Below are positions 1-7,572 of a DNA stretch of 38,433 nucleotides, piece by piece. Position 1 is the first letter of the stretch. Every line of letters begins with the position of its first letter. The stretch spans positions 1-38,433 of IMG/VR virus record IMGVR_UViG_3300019884_000005; one strand, 5' to 3'. Under the pieces are notes generated by a model that saw nothing but the letters and a program-made list of their open reading frames with translations, ran no database searches and had not been told where the DNA came from. The translations under genes were made by a program, and so were the position numbers. This stretch comes from a virus.

Positions 1-2
1 AA

Positions 3-950
3 GGCGCAGACGCTTCAGGTATCTCTGGCTTGGTATCGTTGATTGATACTCTTGACTTCGTGAGTACGATCACGCTGGTTGCACCAACGTCTGGTGGAGA
101 AGATGCAGAAGATGATGATGAGTATTTGAATAGGCTCAGGACTCGATTGCAGCTGCTCGCGCCTAGACCCATCCTAGCCAGGGATTTTGCTATCTTTGCT
201 CAGGACATTGGAGAAGTGGAGAGAGCCGTAGGAATTGACAACTATCTGCCTACGGTCACGAATTTTACTGGCAACGTGACAAACGGCTCTCCGACTGTTA
301 CTTCACTTTCTAGCTTCAATGGTATTACTGTTGGATCTTGGATTCAAGGTGCCAACATTCCATACGGTAGTACAGTCGTTTCGATTATTCCAGGAACCTC
401 AATCACTCTTAGCAAGAACGCTACAGGCACCAATGGTGGCAACGCGATGACTTCTACGGGAGTCTATGGACAGGAACGAGCCGTGACCGTGTCGGTGGTT
501 GATGAAGATGGTTTGGCTCTGAGTACCCCGATTAAGAATGAAGTCGATGCTTACTTGGAAGATGCCAGAGAGCTGAACTTTATCGTTGAGGTCATTGACC
601 CTGTATATACAGCGGTTGATGTGAACTTTGTTGGGAAAGCTGTAGCAGGGTGGGACCCTGAAGATGTAGAAACAAGAGCTGAGGAAGCAATTGCCGCTTA
701 TCTATCTCCGGCCAATTGGGGTTTGCCACGTGAAACTGGGGACGTACCTTTCTCTCCGCAATGGATTAACCAGACAGTAATTAGATATCTAGAGCTAGCA
801 CAGGTCATTAACAATGTAAGCGGAATGGATTACATCACGGCATTGACATTCAGACGCGGTGCGGACACTTTCGCCACTACAGATATTACGTTGGCGGGAG
901 CAATTCCAATGCCTACTGCTGGGAGTGTCACAGGAGATATTACACTTTAA
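3..950 (+). CDS. Baseplate J-like protein, 5' end outside window
   Basis: Structural protein of the tail tip; the family (P2 gpJ/Mu gp47) forms the baseplate wedge. The acidic block T-S-G-G-E-D-A-E-D-D-D-E-Y-L near residue 25 followed by R-P-I-L-A-R-D-F is the family signature. The frame stays open to the left edge, so the TTG at 30 is probably internal and the gene is truncated by the window. A glycine/serine/threonine-rich segment of about 70 residues (nt ~249-459) splits the J domain between the G-I-D-N-Y-L-P region and the A-V-T-V-S-V-V-D-E-D-G strand; it looks like a small beta-sandwich insertion. Stop overlaps the start of the next tail gene by one base (TAATG), which supports one operon. 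Family call is firm; the insertion's role is inferred. Confidence 0.88.
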   Translation, partial: GADASGISGLVSLIDTLDFVSTITLVAPTSGGEDAEDDDEYLNRLRTRLQLLAPRPILARDFAIFAQDIGEVERAVGIDNYLPTVTNFTGNVTNGSPTVTSLSSFNGITVGSWIQGANIPYGSTVVSIIPGTSITLSKNATGTNGGNAMTSTGVYGQERAVTVSVVDEDGLALSTPIKNEVDAYLEDARELNFIVEVIDPVYTAVDVNFVGKAVAGWDPEDVETRAEEAIAAYLSPANWGLPRETGDVPFSPQWINQTVIRYLELAQVINNVSGMDYITALTFRRGADTFATTDITLAGAIPMPTAGSVTGDITL

Positions 951-2731
951 TGGCCGTCCCAATTACTAGTCCAGTAGCAGGAGAACTCTACGAGATTATG
1001 TCTCCGTTGGCGTATACCGACGCCAGTTTGGGCTACCCACTACTAACCTTTTGTGAAGCTCTTGCAGGCCCACTTCAAGAAGTGTGGGAGCTGATCGGCA
1101 AGTATCCTATTGCTAGTAGAGAAATAGATAACTGGTTCGCCATCGGGAGTTTTGAGGGTGATACAGCTGATTGGACTGTCTATCAAAACGGCGTAAACGG
1201 CACAGTTACTCTGACCGATGAGATTGATGCCCATAGCGGAGAAAAGGTAGCAAAGGTAGTTGCTACTACTGGCACTAGCGGCGATCTTGGTGTGGTCACT
1301 GATTTGAGTGCGGCTATGCCCGTTGTAGCTGGAGAAAAATGGGCTATAACTGCCTACTCTAAGGCGGGAGCAACACCTAGACAATTTTGGGTTATCGCAG
1401 CTTTTTTCAACGTTAACAATGCTCATATAACTTCTACAGGCGGCGCTCAGATTATGAATAACACAGAGGATTGGACGAGAGCGCCTATTTTGAATCTAAC
1501 GGTCCCAGCTACCGCGGTAAAGATGACGCTTTACGGAGTGTTTGAAGATCCCATTCAAGGAGAGGCCAACTACGTTGACTCCTTTAGAGTCCGTAAAGGT
1601 GTGGGATTCCCCAGTGAAGAATATGTGGATGGTGATTTCCCTGGCTATGAGTGGGAAGGCGAACCTCATCTCTCTAGAACCATTAAACATCTTCCACAAG
1701 ATCCTCCACCTGAGGAATATGTGCCCTGGTCTAATCTTCTAAATATTGACAAAACACCTTACAAGGCATTGCCTTGGCTCGGCCAGTTGGTGGGAGTTTC
1801 AACACCCTCACCACTAACGGGGGAATCTACCATTGACCACGAAGTCAGGATCAGATCGCTAGTAAGAGATACGCCTGGATTTAGGCGCGGTTCTCCCACT
1901 GCTATGAGAGGGGCAATTCAACCATACTTAACGGGAACTAAAACTGTTATTCTACGCGAGAGAAGTGGAGGCGCAGCCTATCAACTTCAAGTCCTAACAC
2001 GTAGGAGTGAAACACCGACACAAGATTGGGAAGCTACTAATTTAATCACTCATAGTAGTCTAGAAGTTGGCTTAGGTAGTCACAGTGCAATCAATGGAGC
2101 TACATTAGGTCACAATGGCATTCCTAACATTCCAGTAGCTCACGGAGTTATGGGCGTGGTAGTTTCATGTCCTCAAGGCGGAACTCATTCTGGCTTGAAA
2201 TTTAATGGTGAACCTATAGTCATTGATCCTGGTGAATTCTACACATTGCAAGCCAATGTTCAAATGGCTCCTGGTAGAGAATGGTATTTCTACGTTGACC
2301 ATTTGTTGGGTGCTGGTGTTGTTCAAACATCAACAGCAACATTTACCGCAGACGGCACTTTGCAATTTAAGGCTTTTACGTTCCAAGTTGATCCAAGTGC
2401 TGATCAAGTGGTTGCGTATATTCTTCGTACTCCGGCGGATTCAGCTTCTGGGGGTACACAGAATATTATATGGGATGCAGCACAGCTAGAAAAGAATCCA
2501 GCACCAACGCCGTATATTTATACGGAGGACAATCCCGTAAGTAGACCAGCTGGATTTGGTAGTGTAGGTCGAGCGATGATTAGCCAGAAGCCCGGTGGGA
2601 TCGTTATCACATATGCCATTCTTGATGGTAATGATTACCAGTTGCTCTTTGAGAATCACGCAGATTATCAAGATGTATTTACAGATTATACAACCTATGA
2701 GGGCGTGTTTACAGATACGCCAGGAACGTAA
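950..2731 (+). CDS. Tail protein I-like (baseplate) with two carbohydrate-binding-like inserts
   Basis: Tail-tip protein following J, the usual J-I gene order. The core, in pieces, has an N-terminal helical part (residues 1-60), the L-P-W-L-G-Q-L-V-G-V block, and R-G-S-P-T-A-M-R-G-A-I-Q with L-T-G-T-K-T-V near 300-335, all typical of the P2-gpI-like/actinophage minor tail family. Two extra beta-rich segments interrupt it: residues about 62-215 (F-E-G-D-T-A-D-W-T ... Y-V-D-S-F-R-V) and about 365-525 (N-L-I-T-H-S-S-L-E ... I-I-W-D-A-A-Q-L-E), both with the edges of CBM4/9-like jelly rolls (the D-S-F and D-A-A-Q-L-E ends are typical). At 593 residues it is about three times longer than P2 gpI. 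Likely role: tail tip plus glycan contact. The domain assignment by eye needs a profile search. Confidence 0.8.
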   Translation: MAVPITSPVAGELYEIMSPLAYTDASLGYPLLTFCEALAGPLQEVWELIGKYPIASREIDNWFAIGSFEGDTADWTVYQNGVNGTVTLTDEIDAHSGEKVAKVVATTGTSGDLGVVTDLSAAMPVVAGEKWAITAYSKAGATPRQFWVIAAFFNVNNAHITSTGGAQIMNNTEDWTRAPILNLTVPATAVKMTLYGVFEDPIQGEANYVDSFRVRKGVGFPSEEYVDGDFPGYEWEGEPHLSRTIKHLPQDPPPEEYVPWSNLLNIDKTPYKALPWLGQLVGVSTPSPLTGESTIDHEVRIRSLVRDTPGFRRGSPTAMRGAIQPYLTGTKTVILRERSGGAAYQLQVLTRRSETPTQDWEATNLITHSSLEVGLGSHSAINGATLGHNGIPNIPVAHGVMGVVVSCPQGGTHSGLKFNGEPIVIDPGEFYTLQANVQMAPGREWYFYVDHLLGAGVVQTSTATFTADGTLQFKAFTFQVDPSADQVVAYILRTPADSASGGTQNIIWDAAQLEKNPAPTPYIYTEDNPVSRPAGFGSVGRAMISQKPGGIVITYAILDGNDYQLLFENHADYQDVFTDYTTYEGVFTDTPGT

Positions 2732-2745
2732 AGGAGGTGAAGTAA

Positions 2746-3984
2746 TTGTCGAGACTTACAAGTACAAGGTTTGGAATCTCTTATCCCAATCCTGCTACTA
2801 GAGATGAGCCTGCTGATGTACCGTCTGATCTTCAACTACTCGTTTTTGGTATCGAAGGTCAAGCAACTAGATATTCGCAGGGACTATTCTCAGCTAGACC
2901 GGCGGCTGGTAAGATTGGTAGTTTCTACTACGCTACTGATCAAACATTGATTTACTATGACACCGGAGCAGCATGGATTACGATTGGTCCTCCTGCCGCT
3001 GGTTCTATTGGCCCTACTCAGCTAGCTAATGACGCGGTACAAACTGTTCATATCGCTTCTGGAGCCGTAGGCGCCGATGAAATCGCAACGGACGCAGTTG
3101 GCACAAGTGAGATTGCTCCAGGCGCCGTGTCAGATGTTGAAGTAGCTGCTGCTAATAAAGACGGAGCTAGCGGTACGTATTCGATGCGTCGTCTTGGTAC
3201 CTCGGCTGGAATGGCGGCTGCTGGTACTCATGCGGCACAACATGCTCTAGCTGGTGCTGATCCTCTACCTGCGAATTCTGTAGGAGCTTCACAAATTCAG
3301 GATGATACAGTGGGCCTTGCAGAGTTGACTGCTGCTGTAGAGGAAAGGCTATTCCAGCCTGGATTCCCGATTCCTTGGCCATATGCAGAAGCGAGTATTC
3401 CTACTGGTTTCGCTGCTATGTATGGGCAAGCAATCTCAAGAGCATCTAATCCCGTTATGCACGCTGCCGCCGCTGCTGCTAGTTATCCTCACGGAAATGG
3501 TGACGGTTCTACTACGTTTAATGTCATGGATACGAGAGGACGTTCGCTATTCGGTAAGGATGACACAGGCGGTACAGCCGCCAACAGAATCACGTCCACG
3601 TATAACGGCACTACTCTAGGTGGAGTATTCGGTACGCAGGAGGTTACGCTTACACTTGCTCAGACGCCTGTTCACTCGCATACGGTAAACTCACACAATC
3701 ACGGTGGAGTTGTTACTACAGTCGGTGACCATGACCATGCCCATCCCATTTCGGTAGGCGTAGCGAATTTCGCATCAAGCTGGACTCCTGTAGGTGGTAA
3801 TGCGATGTACGGTTTCGAGGGAGGAAGCATCACAATTTGGGGATGGCCCTACACTTGGCCTAGTGGTTCACACAATCACGGTATTCCATCGGAAGCACCT
3901 GGCACGAACTCACAAGGTAGCGGTGGAGCGCATCCTAACCTCCCACCAGGTATTATCGTGAACTGGATTTGTAGACTCGGATAA
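2746..3984 (+). CDS. Tail fibre with C-terminal phage collar domain
   Basis: Receptor-binding fibre type protein. Start is a TTG preceded by a near-perfect AAGGAGGTGA. Residues 1-90 include a virion-attachment-like region (G-S-F-Y-Y-A-T-D-Q-T-L-I-Y-Y-D-T-G, common in phage structural proteins); 90-190 is an alanine/valine-rich section with repeated D-A-V/G-A-V-G steps; from about 205 the collar domain begins with P-I-P-W-P-Y-A-E-A-S-I-P-T-G-F. It contains F-N-V-M-D-T-R-G-R and the His-rich metal-binding strand (S-H-T-V-N-S-H-N-H-G, D-H-D-H-A-H, S-H-N-H-G) and ends P-P-G-I-I-V-N-W-I-C-R. Collar domains of this type bind metal along the trimer axis. Follows the J and I genes directly. Confidence 0.88.
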   Translation: MSRLTSTRFGISYPNPATRDEPADVPSDLQLLVFGIEGQATRYSQGLFSARPAAGKIGSFYYATDQTLIYYDTGAAWITIGPPAAGSIGPTQLANDAVQTVHIASGAVGADEIATDAVGTSEIAPGAVSDVEVAAANKDGASGTYSMRRLGTSAGMAAAGTHAAQHALAGADPLPANSVGASQIQDDTVGLAELTAAVEERLFQPGFPIPWPYAEASIPTGFAAMYGQAISRASNPVMHAAAAAASYPHGNGDGSTTFNVMDTRGRSLFGKDDTGGTAANRITSTYNGTTLGGVFGTQEVTLTLAQTPVHSHTVNSHNHGGVVTTVGDHDHAHPISVGVANFASSWTPVGGNAMYGFEGGSITIWGWPYTWPSGSHNHGIPSEAPGTNSQGSGGAHPNLPPGIIVNWICRLG

Positions 3985-3995
3985 GGAGAGAGAAG

Positions 3996-4373
3996 ATGTT
4001 TACATGGAAAACTAAGGTGGTTTTTCACGACGGACAGGAAGCGACAGTATATTCCGTGTCCCGTCCGTTTGTGCAAACAGTCGGTACGGAACTATCAGCT
4101 ATGTTGAGAATTTCGAGCTATGATGGAGAAATGTGGTTCCCATTCCCGGCTAAGACAGTTGAGGTCGAGGAAGTCAATAAAGAAGGAATCCTTGAAATTT
4201 TCCACGAGAAAGATATTACTCAGATCACTCAGAAAGCTTTTGAGTTCAAAGAGTCGGACAACGTAGACGATCACGTTCTGGGAGATATCATTCTACAAGC
4301 TGTGAAGTATTACCAAGTAGCTGCTGAAGTTATGGAACAGGAGGTGAGTGCGAGTGAAGCAGGTAAGGAATAA
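3996..4373 (+). CDS. Hypothetical protein, small tail-region protein
   Basis: 125 residues, ATG start behind AAGGAGAGAG with good spacing. N-terminal half is beta-strand-rich (W-K-T-K-V-V-F-H-D-G-Q-E-A-T-V-Y-S-V), C-terminal half helical and acidic, ending in an E/S/A-rich tail. No family recognised. It sits between the fibre gene and the endolysin, a position often used for fibre chaperones or small structural proteins, but no motif for either is visible. Its end contains the Shine-Dalgarno of the next gene. Confidence 0.75.
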   Translation: MFTWKTKVVFHDGQEATVYSVSRPFVQTVGTELSAMLRISSYDGEMWFPFPAKTVEVEEVNKEGILEIFHEKDITQITQKAFEFKESDNVDDHVLGDIILQAVKYYQVAAEVMEQEVSASEAGKE

Positions 4374-4656
4374 AATGTCCGTTGAAGCTCATGAAGCTGC
4401 AAAGACCGCGGCAGACAATGTAAGGAAGATGGCCGAACAGCAGATTGAAGAAGCTGAAGCCAGAGTCGCGGCTACGGAACCTCTTGTCTACACTGTGGAG
4501 GAAGTTACAAACGAAAAGGGAAAGACTGTCGATACAGGTATGGGCGCGGAAGCCAGAGCTGAAAAAGGAATGTTCATCCTAAAGCGGAAGGGTGCTAAAG
4601 AAGCATTTATTCTGCCCCCCGATCAGATGCAACACTTTGAGGAGGTAAGTAGTTAA
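4354..4656 (+). CDS. Hypothetical acidic helical protein
   Basis: 100 residues from the GTG at 4354, chosen because AGGAGGTGA ends six bases upstream; a GTG at 4348 and an ATG at 4375 are possible alternatives in the same frame. Composition is Ala/Glu/Lys-rich with a predicted long helix (residues 10-40, A-A-K-T-A-A-D-N-V-R-K-M-A-E-Q-Q-I-E-E-A-E-A-R), possibly coiled coil, followed by a short beta-rich end (F-I-L-K-R-K-G-A-K-E-A-F-I-L). No known family. Overlaps the previous gene by 20 bases and ends two bases before the endolysin start, so it is translated as part of the same operon. Confidence 0.72.
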   Translation: MKQVRNKMSVEAHEAAKTAADNVRKMAEQQIEEAEARVAATEPLVYTVEEVTNEKGKTVDTGMGAEARAEKGMFILKRKGAKEAFILPPDQMQHFEEVSS

Positions 4657-4657
4657 A

Positions 4658-5641
4658 ATGGAGTATTGGGAGAGAGACTACGTTTATGATGTTGGAGTAG
4701 CTCCCCAACTGAACTTCCCACGGCCACTTTATCCACCTGATAGTCCTGTGGGTGGTTCTGTTCCAGGCCCGGACGTTAAAGCGTACAAGAGGATTGCGTG
4801 GCATCTAGGCCGTTGGGCAACTGTTGATGGAGTGCCTGATTCTGCGCCTAGTTTCAGTGATGCCTATACTAACTTGTTTGCTCACGGTGAAACGAATGTA
4901 GGCAAGTCTGGTATTGAGGGAATCCAGAGACAGGCTAAGATCGTTGGTGGTAATGGTACGATTGGGCAGCGTACCTTCAACGTGATGATCTACGCTAGAA
5001 TCCCGGAAGGATTGCCTAATGCGGGTAAGTTCCCATTGGCGATTGATCTGGCAGCAAAGGAACTACTTGAGGATGCGTACCAAAATTTCGGGGATGAGGA
5101 TATCGTCACGCCACCGCCGATACCCTCAACGTCTAAGCGTCAGGTGGCTCTCGCACACTTGGAAAGGAGAGTAGGTTACACGGAACAACCGTGGGGATCG
5201 AATACAGACACTAGATCCGATGGAATCAAGACGGCACAGGTACACACAGCACAGGGTGGAACGTGGTTGATCGGAAAGCCCTGGTGTGGGTGTTGGTGCT
5301 ACTACGCTCTGGAATCTGCGGGAGTGGAAGGAATTGATAGTTCACTCGCAAGTGTGGCTCTAATCGAAGAAAACGCGAAAGCAGGTAGGAAATGCTTTAC
5401 GAGTTGGACACTAGATCGCTCAAAAGTAAAACCCGGCGATCTAGTTGTGATCGGAGGGTACGGAGTACACGTAGAGACTGTAAGAGGAAAGCCACTAGCA
5501 GATGGGAGTGTGCCAACTTATGGGGGAAATACATCAGCAGGCATTGCGGGATCGCAATCTAACGGAGGCGGAGCCTACAGAAGAGTCAGGTTCCCAAGCG
5601 AAGTCAGAGGATTCGCCAGAGTCAGATATCCTGGCGAATAG
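4658..5641 (+). CDS. Endolysin with N-terminal PG-binding-like and C-terminal CHAP domain
   Basis: Peptidoglycan-degrading enzyme for host lysis. The C-terminal half (about 160-327) is a CHAP amidase/endopeptidase: catalytic Cys in W-C-G-C-W-C-Y-Y-A-L-E-S-A-G-V, then K-P-G-D-L-V-V-I-G-G-Y-G-V-H-V-E with the catalytic His, then Y-G-G-N-T-S giving the third polar residue. The N-terminal 150 residues contain Y-K-R-I-A-W-H-L-G-R-W and S-G-I-E-G-I-Q-R-Q with T-I-G-Q-R-T-F, a PG_binding_1-like arrangement common in actinophage lysins. A P-P-P-I-P-S-T linker joins the halves. ATG start behind GAGGAGGTAAG. No signal peptide, so export depends on a holin, fitting the membrane proteins encoded just downstream. 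Confidence 0.9.
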   Translation: MEYWERDYVYDVGVAPQLNFPRPLYPPDSPVGGSVPGPDVKAYKRIAWHLGRWATVDGVPDSAPSFSDAYTNLFAHGETNVGKSGIEGIQRQAKIVGGNGTIGQRTFNVMIYARIPEGLPNAGKFPLAIDLAAKELLEDAYQNFGDEDIVTPPPIPSTSKRQVALAHLERRVGYTEQPWGSNTDTRSDGIKTAQVHTAQGGTWLIGKPWCGCWCYYALESAGVEGIDSSLASVALIEENAKAGRKCFTSWTLDRSKVKPGDLVVIGGYGVHVETVRGKPLADGSVPTYGGNTSAGIAGSQSNGGGAYRRVRFPSEVRGFARVRYPGE

Positions 5642-5729
5642 AGTACCCAATTGGGAGAATGAGCCTGCGTCCGATAGCATGATGGATAATGAGACTTTGG
5701 AGCGCATTAAAGCCGAGACAGAAGAGTAG
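5502..5729 (+). CDS. Possible overlapping acidic ORF after endolysin
   Basis: Open frame of up to 75 codons that overlaps the last 140 bases of the endolysin in another frame and continues 88 bases beyond it. The part past the endolysin stop reads like protein (V-P-N-W-E-N-E-P, then M-M-D-N-E-T-L-E-R-I-K-A-E-T-E-E) and fills an otherwise empty gap of 91 bases before the next gene. No good Shine-Dalgarno precedes any start in it, including the ATG at 5680, so the true start is unknown. It could be an overlapping gene, a 17-codon peptide, or an endolysin extension reached by frameshifting. Low confidence. Confidence 0.35.
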   Translation: MGVCQLMGEIHQQALRDRNLTEAEPTEESGSQAKSEDSPESDILANRVPNWENEPASDSMMDNETLERIKAETEE

Positions 5730-5732
5730 AAC

Positions 5733-5927
5733 GTGACTAGCGCAAATGGGAACGGAGATAGATGGAAAGTTACCAAGGAGAAATTTCTGATGTTCTCCGG
5801 CCTATTCTCGTTCTTTTTTCAGCTAGTCCATGTGCAAGTGTTAGGGGGTGTCCTACATTATGAGTTTCTTCTAGGTTCCCTCGCGCTATGCGGCGTCAGT
5901 ATTGCTTGGTGGAGTGACAAGAAATGA
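5733..5927 (+). CDS. Small holin-like membrane protein
   Basis: 64 residues from a GTG start. After a polar N-terminus (N-G-N-G-D-R-W-K-V-T-K-E-K-F) come two hydrophobic segments, roughly 18-38 (F-L-M-F-S-G-L-F-S-F-F-F-Q-L-V-H) and 44-59, ending in charged W-S-D-K-K. Size, two membrane segments, charged tail and position right after the endolysin match class II holins and the small lysis-cassette membrane proteins of actinophages. Whether it forms holes cannot be told from sequence. The stop lies inside the next gene, so translation is coupled. Confidence 0.7.
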   Translation: MTSANGNGDRWKVTKEKFLMFSGLFSFFFQLVHVQVLGGVLHYEFLLGSLALCGVSIAWWSDKK

Positions 5928-6114
5928 AAGGAATGATCTGCGGAATATCATGGAAGTATTGTCGCCCGCAACTAAACAGCACCTCTCTGTTTGGTGGATT
6001 ACGCATAGGAGTAGATTAAGACTATGGGCGTATCATAACGCATGTATGCTTACGTTCACGCTCATACTGAACATTGTTACATGGTCTTTGATAGTTCTAT
6101 CTATTGTGATTTGA
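5914..6114 (+). CDS. Small single-membrane-segment protein of lysis cluster
   Basis: 66 residues if started at the GTG at 5914; TTG 5902 and ATG 5950 are alternatives and no strong ribosome site decides. The N-terminal half is polar (N-E-R-N-D-L-R-N-I-M-E-V-L-S-P) and the C-terminal 25 residues form one membrane helix (M-L-T-F-T-L-I-L-N-I-V-T-W-S-L-I-V-L). It lies between the holin-like gene and the collagen-like membrane protein, and probably belongs to the lysis unit. A competing ATGA start at 5924 opens only a 31-codon frame and was not preferred. No family recognised. Confidence 0.6.
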   Translation: MTRNERNDLRNIMEVLSPATKQHLSVWWITHRSRLRLWAYHNACMLTFTLILNIVTWSLIVLSIVI

Positions 6115-6125
6115 GAGGAGGTTAA

Positions 6126-6653
6126 ATGAACGCTAAAGAAGGCGAGCCTGGTAAAAAAGGTGAGCAGGCCATCGGACAGCAAGGCGGCAAGGGTGGTGAA
6201 GGTGGACGTGGTGGTAAAGGCACGCCTGTAGGTAAAGGCGGCGCAGGTGGTGAAGGAGGTAGAGGCGCGCAAGGTAGGCAAGGTCCACAAGGTCCACGAG
6301 GAGAAGCTGGTAAATACGAGGCTATTCATCCCTATAGATGGGCAGCTTTGGGTGTTTGGATCATCGTGTTCACTCTTGCTACTGGCTATGCTCTCAGAGA
6401 AACTAGAGAACAGGCTGTATCACAAGAGGCTCTTTCTGTCGAAAACAAACAACGAATTGCGGACATTCAACAATCACGCATTGATTCGTGTAAGGCAAAC
6501 TACGAATCAATCAGAGAAGTGTTCTTCGTACTTGTTGGTCGGCCAACAGATAGAAGAACGCGAAGGCGAGCGGTTCGCTTTAATGAGTACATTGATCAGA
6601 AGAAAATGGGATGCGTTGCCCAAACCGATCCCGATACTAACGGAGGTAGCTAA
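6126..6653 (+). CDS. Collagen-like membrane protein of lysis cluster
   Basis: 175 residues, ATG behind GAGAGGAGG. Residues 5-63 are an imperfect Gly-X-Y run (G-E-P, G-K-K, G-G-K, G-G-E, G-P-Q, G-P-R, G-E-A), the collagen-like part. Residues about 72-90 form one membrane helix (A-A-L-G-V-W-I-I-V-F-T-L-A-T-G-Y). The rest is a helical, basic/acidic segment with E-N-K-Q-R-I-A-D-I-Q-Q-S-R-I-D-S-C, which resembles the membrane-anchored proteins next to holins in actinophage lysis cassettes. By topology the collagen part would be on one face of the membrane and the helical domain on the other. Collagen repeats in phages are usually on virion fibres; here the membrane anchor is odd. Role (holin partner or spanin-like) is inferred. 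Confidence 0.8.
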   Translation: MNAKEGEPGKKGEQAIGQQGGKGGEGGRGGKGTPVGKGGAGGEGGRGAQGRQGPQGPRGEAGKYEAIHPYRWAALGVWIIVFTLATGYALRETREQAVSQEALSVENKQRIADIQQSRIDSCKANYESIREVFFVLVGRPTDRRTRRRAVRFNEYIDQKKMGCVAQTDPDTNGGS

Positions 6654-6719
6654 ATGTACATCGGTGGTGGACTACTGCTGTTAATCCTGATTATCCTGGT
6701 AATCATCTTTCTAGCGTAG
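6654..6719 (+). CDS. 21-residue hydrophobic membrane peptide
   Basis: A 21-codon ORF with an excellent ribosome site (CGGAGG, eight bases before the ATG). It begins M-Y-I-G-G-G-L-L-L and is otherwise only Leu/Ile/Val/Phe, one membrane helix with no charged residue. The ATG is directly after the stop of the collagen-like protein and the next gene starts eight bases later behind its own site, so the gap is fully used. Such mini membrane peptides are known at this position in actinophage lysis cassettes. It may tune hole formation or insert as a pinhole-type peptide; that is inference. Confidence 0.65.
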   Translation: MYIGGGLLLLILIILVIIFLA

Positions 6720-6727
6720 GGGAGAAC

Positions 6728-7000
6728 ATGGCTTATAAAGCTCTGACGTATGTGAATCTCCCGCCTAATAACAAGAAGGCTCCGGGAGATACTATCACTG
6801 AAAAGGAATTCGCTGACGCTGTACCCAAGCAGGGTGAAGCTGAAATCAAGCAGTTGTTGGATCAGAAGGCGATCAGTAAGAACATGGATGCACCGATTGA
6901 TAAAGCCCATGCGCCTATCGAAATCCCGCCTTCAGCTAATCCTATTTCCATTGATGTTGTTTCAGGAGACGTAGGTGAAGGGGCTGATGTAAATGGTTGA
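6728..7000 (+). CDS. Hypothetical protein with N-terminal K-A-P-G-D-T-I-T motif
   Basis: 90 residues, ATG behind AGGGGAGAAC. The N-terminal half (Y-K-A-L-T-Y-V-N-L, K-K-A-P-G-D-T-I-T-E-K-E-F, I-K-Q-L-L-D-Q-K-A-I) has the strand-turn-helix look of short phage virion or head-fibre N-terminal domains in which a G-D-x-I-x-x-x-E-F turn recurs. The C-terminal third is Pro/Ile/Asp-rich and probably extended. It opens the second structural block after the lysis genes. No firm family. Confidence 0.7.
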   Translation: MAYKALTYVNLPPNNKKAPGDTITEKEFADAVPKQGEAEIKQLLDQKAISKNMDAPIDKAHAPIEIPPSANPISIDVVSGDVGEGADVNG

Positions 7001-7571
7001 GATCGCGGTTCGAGAAATCGCTAATTGGAAATGGCACACAGTAGTTGAGAAATGGTCTGAGGAAGCATGTGACTTCGCACGTAGGAAGTTGTGGCTTCCT
7101 AAGCTGGAACCTGTGCCGTCCTTGGAACTAAGAAGGCTAGTTGGACTTCCAGAGGTTGTTGAAGAGGTATCGGGTAATCTCCTGCTCAACGCAGGTATCG
7201 CTCATATGCTGGATCAGTTGCATGGTGCAATTACCGATCCTCTCAACAATGCCAACACACGGTTGGGAGTAGGTAACTCAGCTACGGCTGAAGCTGCTAC
7301 TCAGACTGACTTGCAGGCTGCTGCTGGTGCAGCCAACAGACAGTTCAAGCTGATGAATGCGACGTTCCCGTCTAGGTCTGCACAGACGGAATCTTACCAG
7401 TCAGATTACACTTCCGGTGAGGCTAACTTCATCTGGAATGAGTGGGGAGTCGATAACGGTAACGCTACGGGTACTACGGTCGTGGCTCCTATGCTGAATC
7501 GTAAGGTGGCGTCGTTGGGTACGAAGGCTACAGGTACTTGGACGCTTACTGCAACTCTGACAATCTCCTAA
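6993..7571 (+). CDS. Virion-like structural protein
   Basis: 192 residues; ATG at 6993 overlaps the previous stop by 8 bases. Basic/tryptophan-rich N-terminus (E-I-A-N-W-K-W-H-T), then from about 65 a region with L-L-N-A-G-I-A-H-M-L-D, T-R-L-G-V-G-N-S, Y-T-S-G-E-A-N-F-I-W-N-E-W-G-V, and a Thr-rich beta end (G-T-W-T-L-T-A-T-L-T). This pattern is widespread in phage proteins annotated as minor tail or head-tail structural proteins. The exact place in the particle cannot be told. Confidence 0.75.
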   Translation: MVEIAVREIANWKWHTVVEKWSEEACDFARRKLWLPKLEPVPSLELRRLVGLPEVVEEVSGNLLLNAGIAHMLDQLHGAITDPLNNANTRLGVGNSATAEAATQTDLQAAAGAANRQFKLMNATFPSRSAQTESYQSDYTSGEANFIWNEWGVDNGNATGTTVVAPMLNRKVASLGTKATGTWTLTATLTIS

Positions 7572-7572
7572 C

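Noticed and set aside
1043-1426. 127-codon minus-strand ORF
   Set aside because: Lies wholly inside the tail protein I gene on the other strand, no ribosome site, low-complexity translation; shadow frame.
5924-6019. 31-codon ORF starting at an ATGA overlap
   Set aside because: The overlapping frame ending at 6114 encodes a clear membrane helix and continues to the next gene; the short frame shows no such feature.
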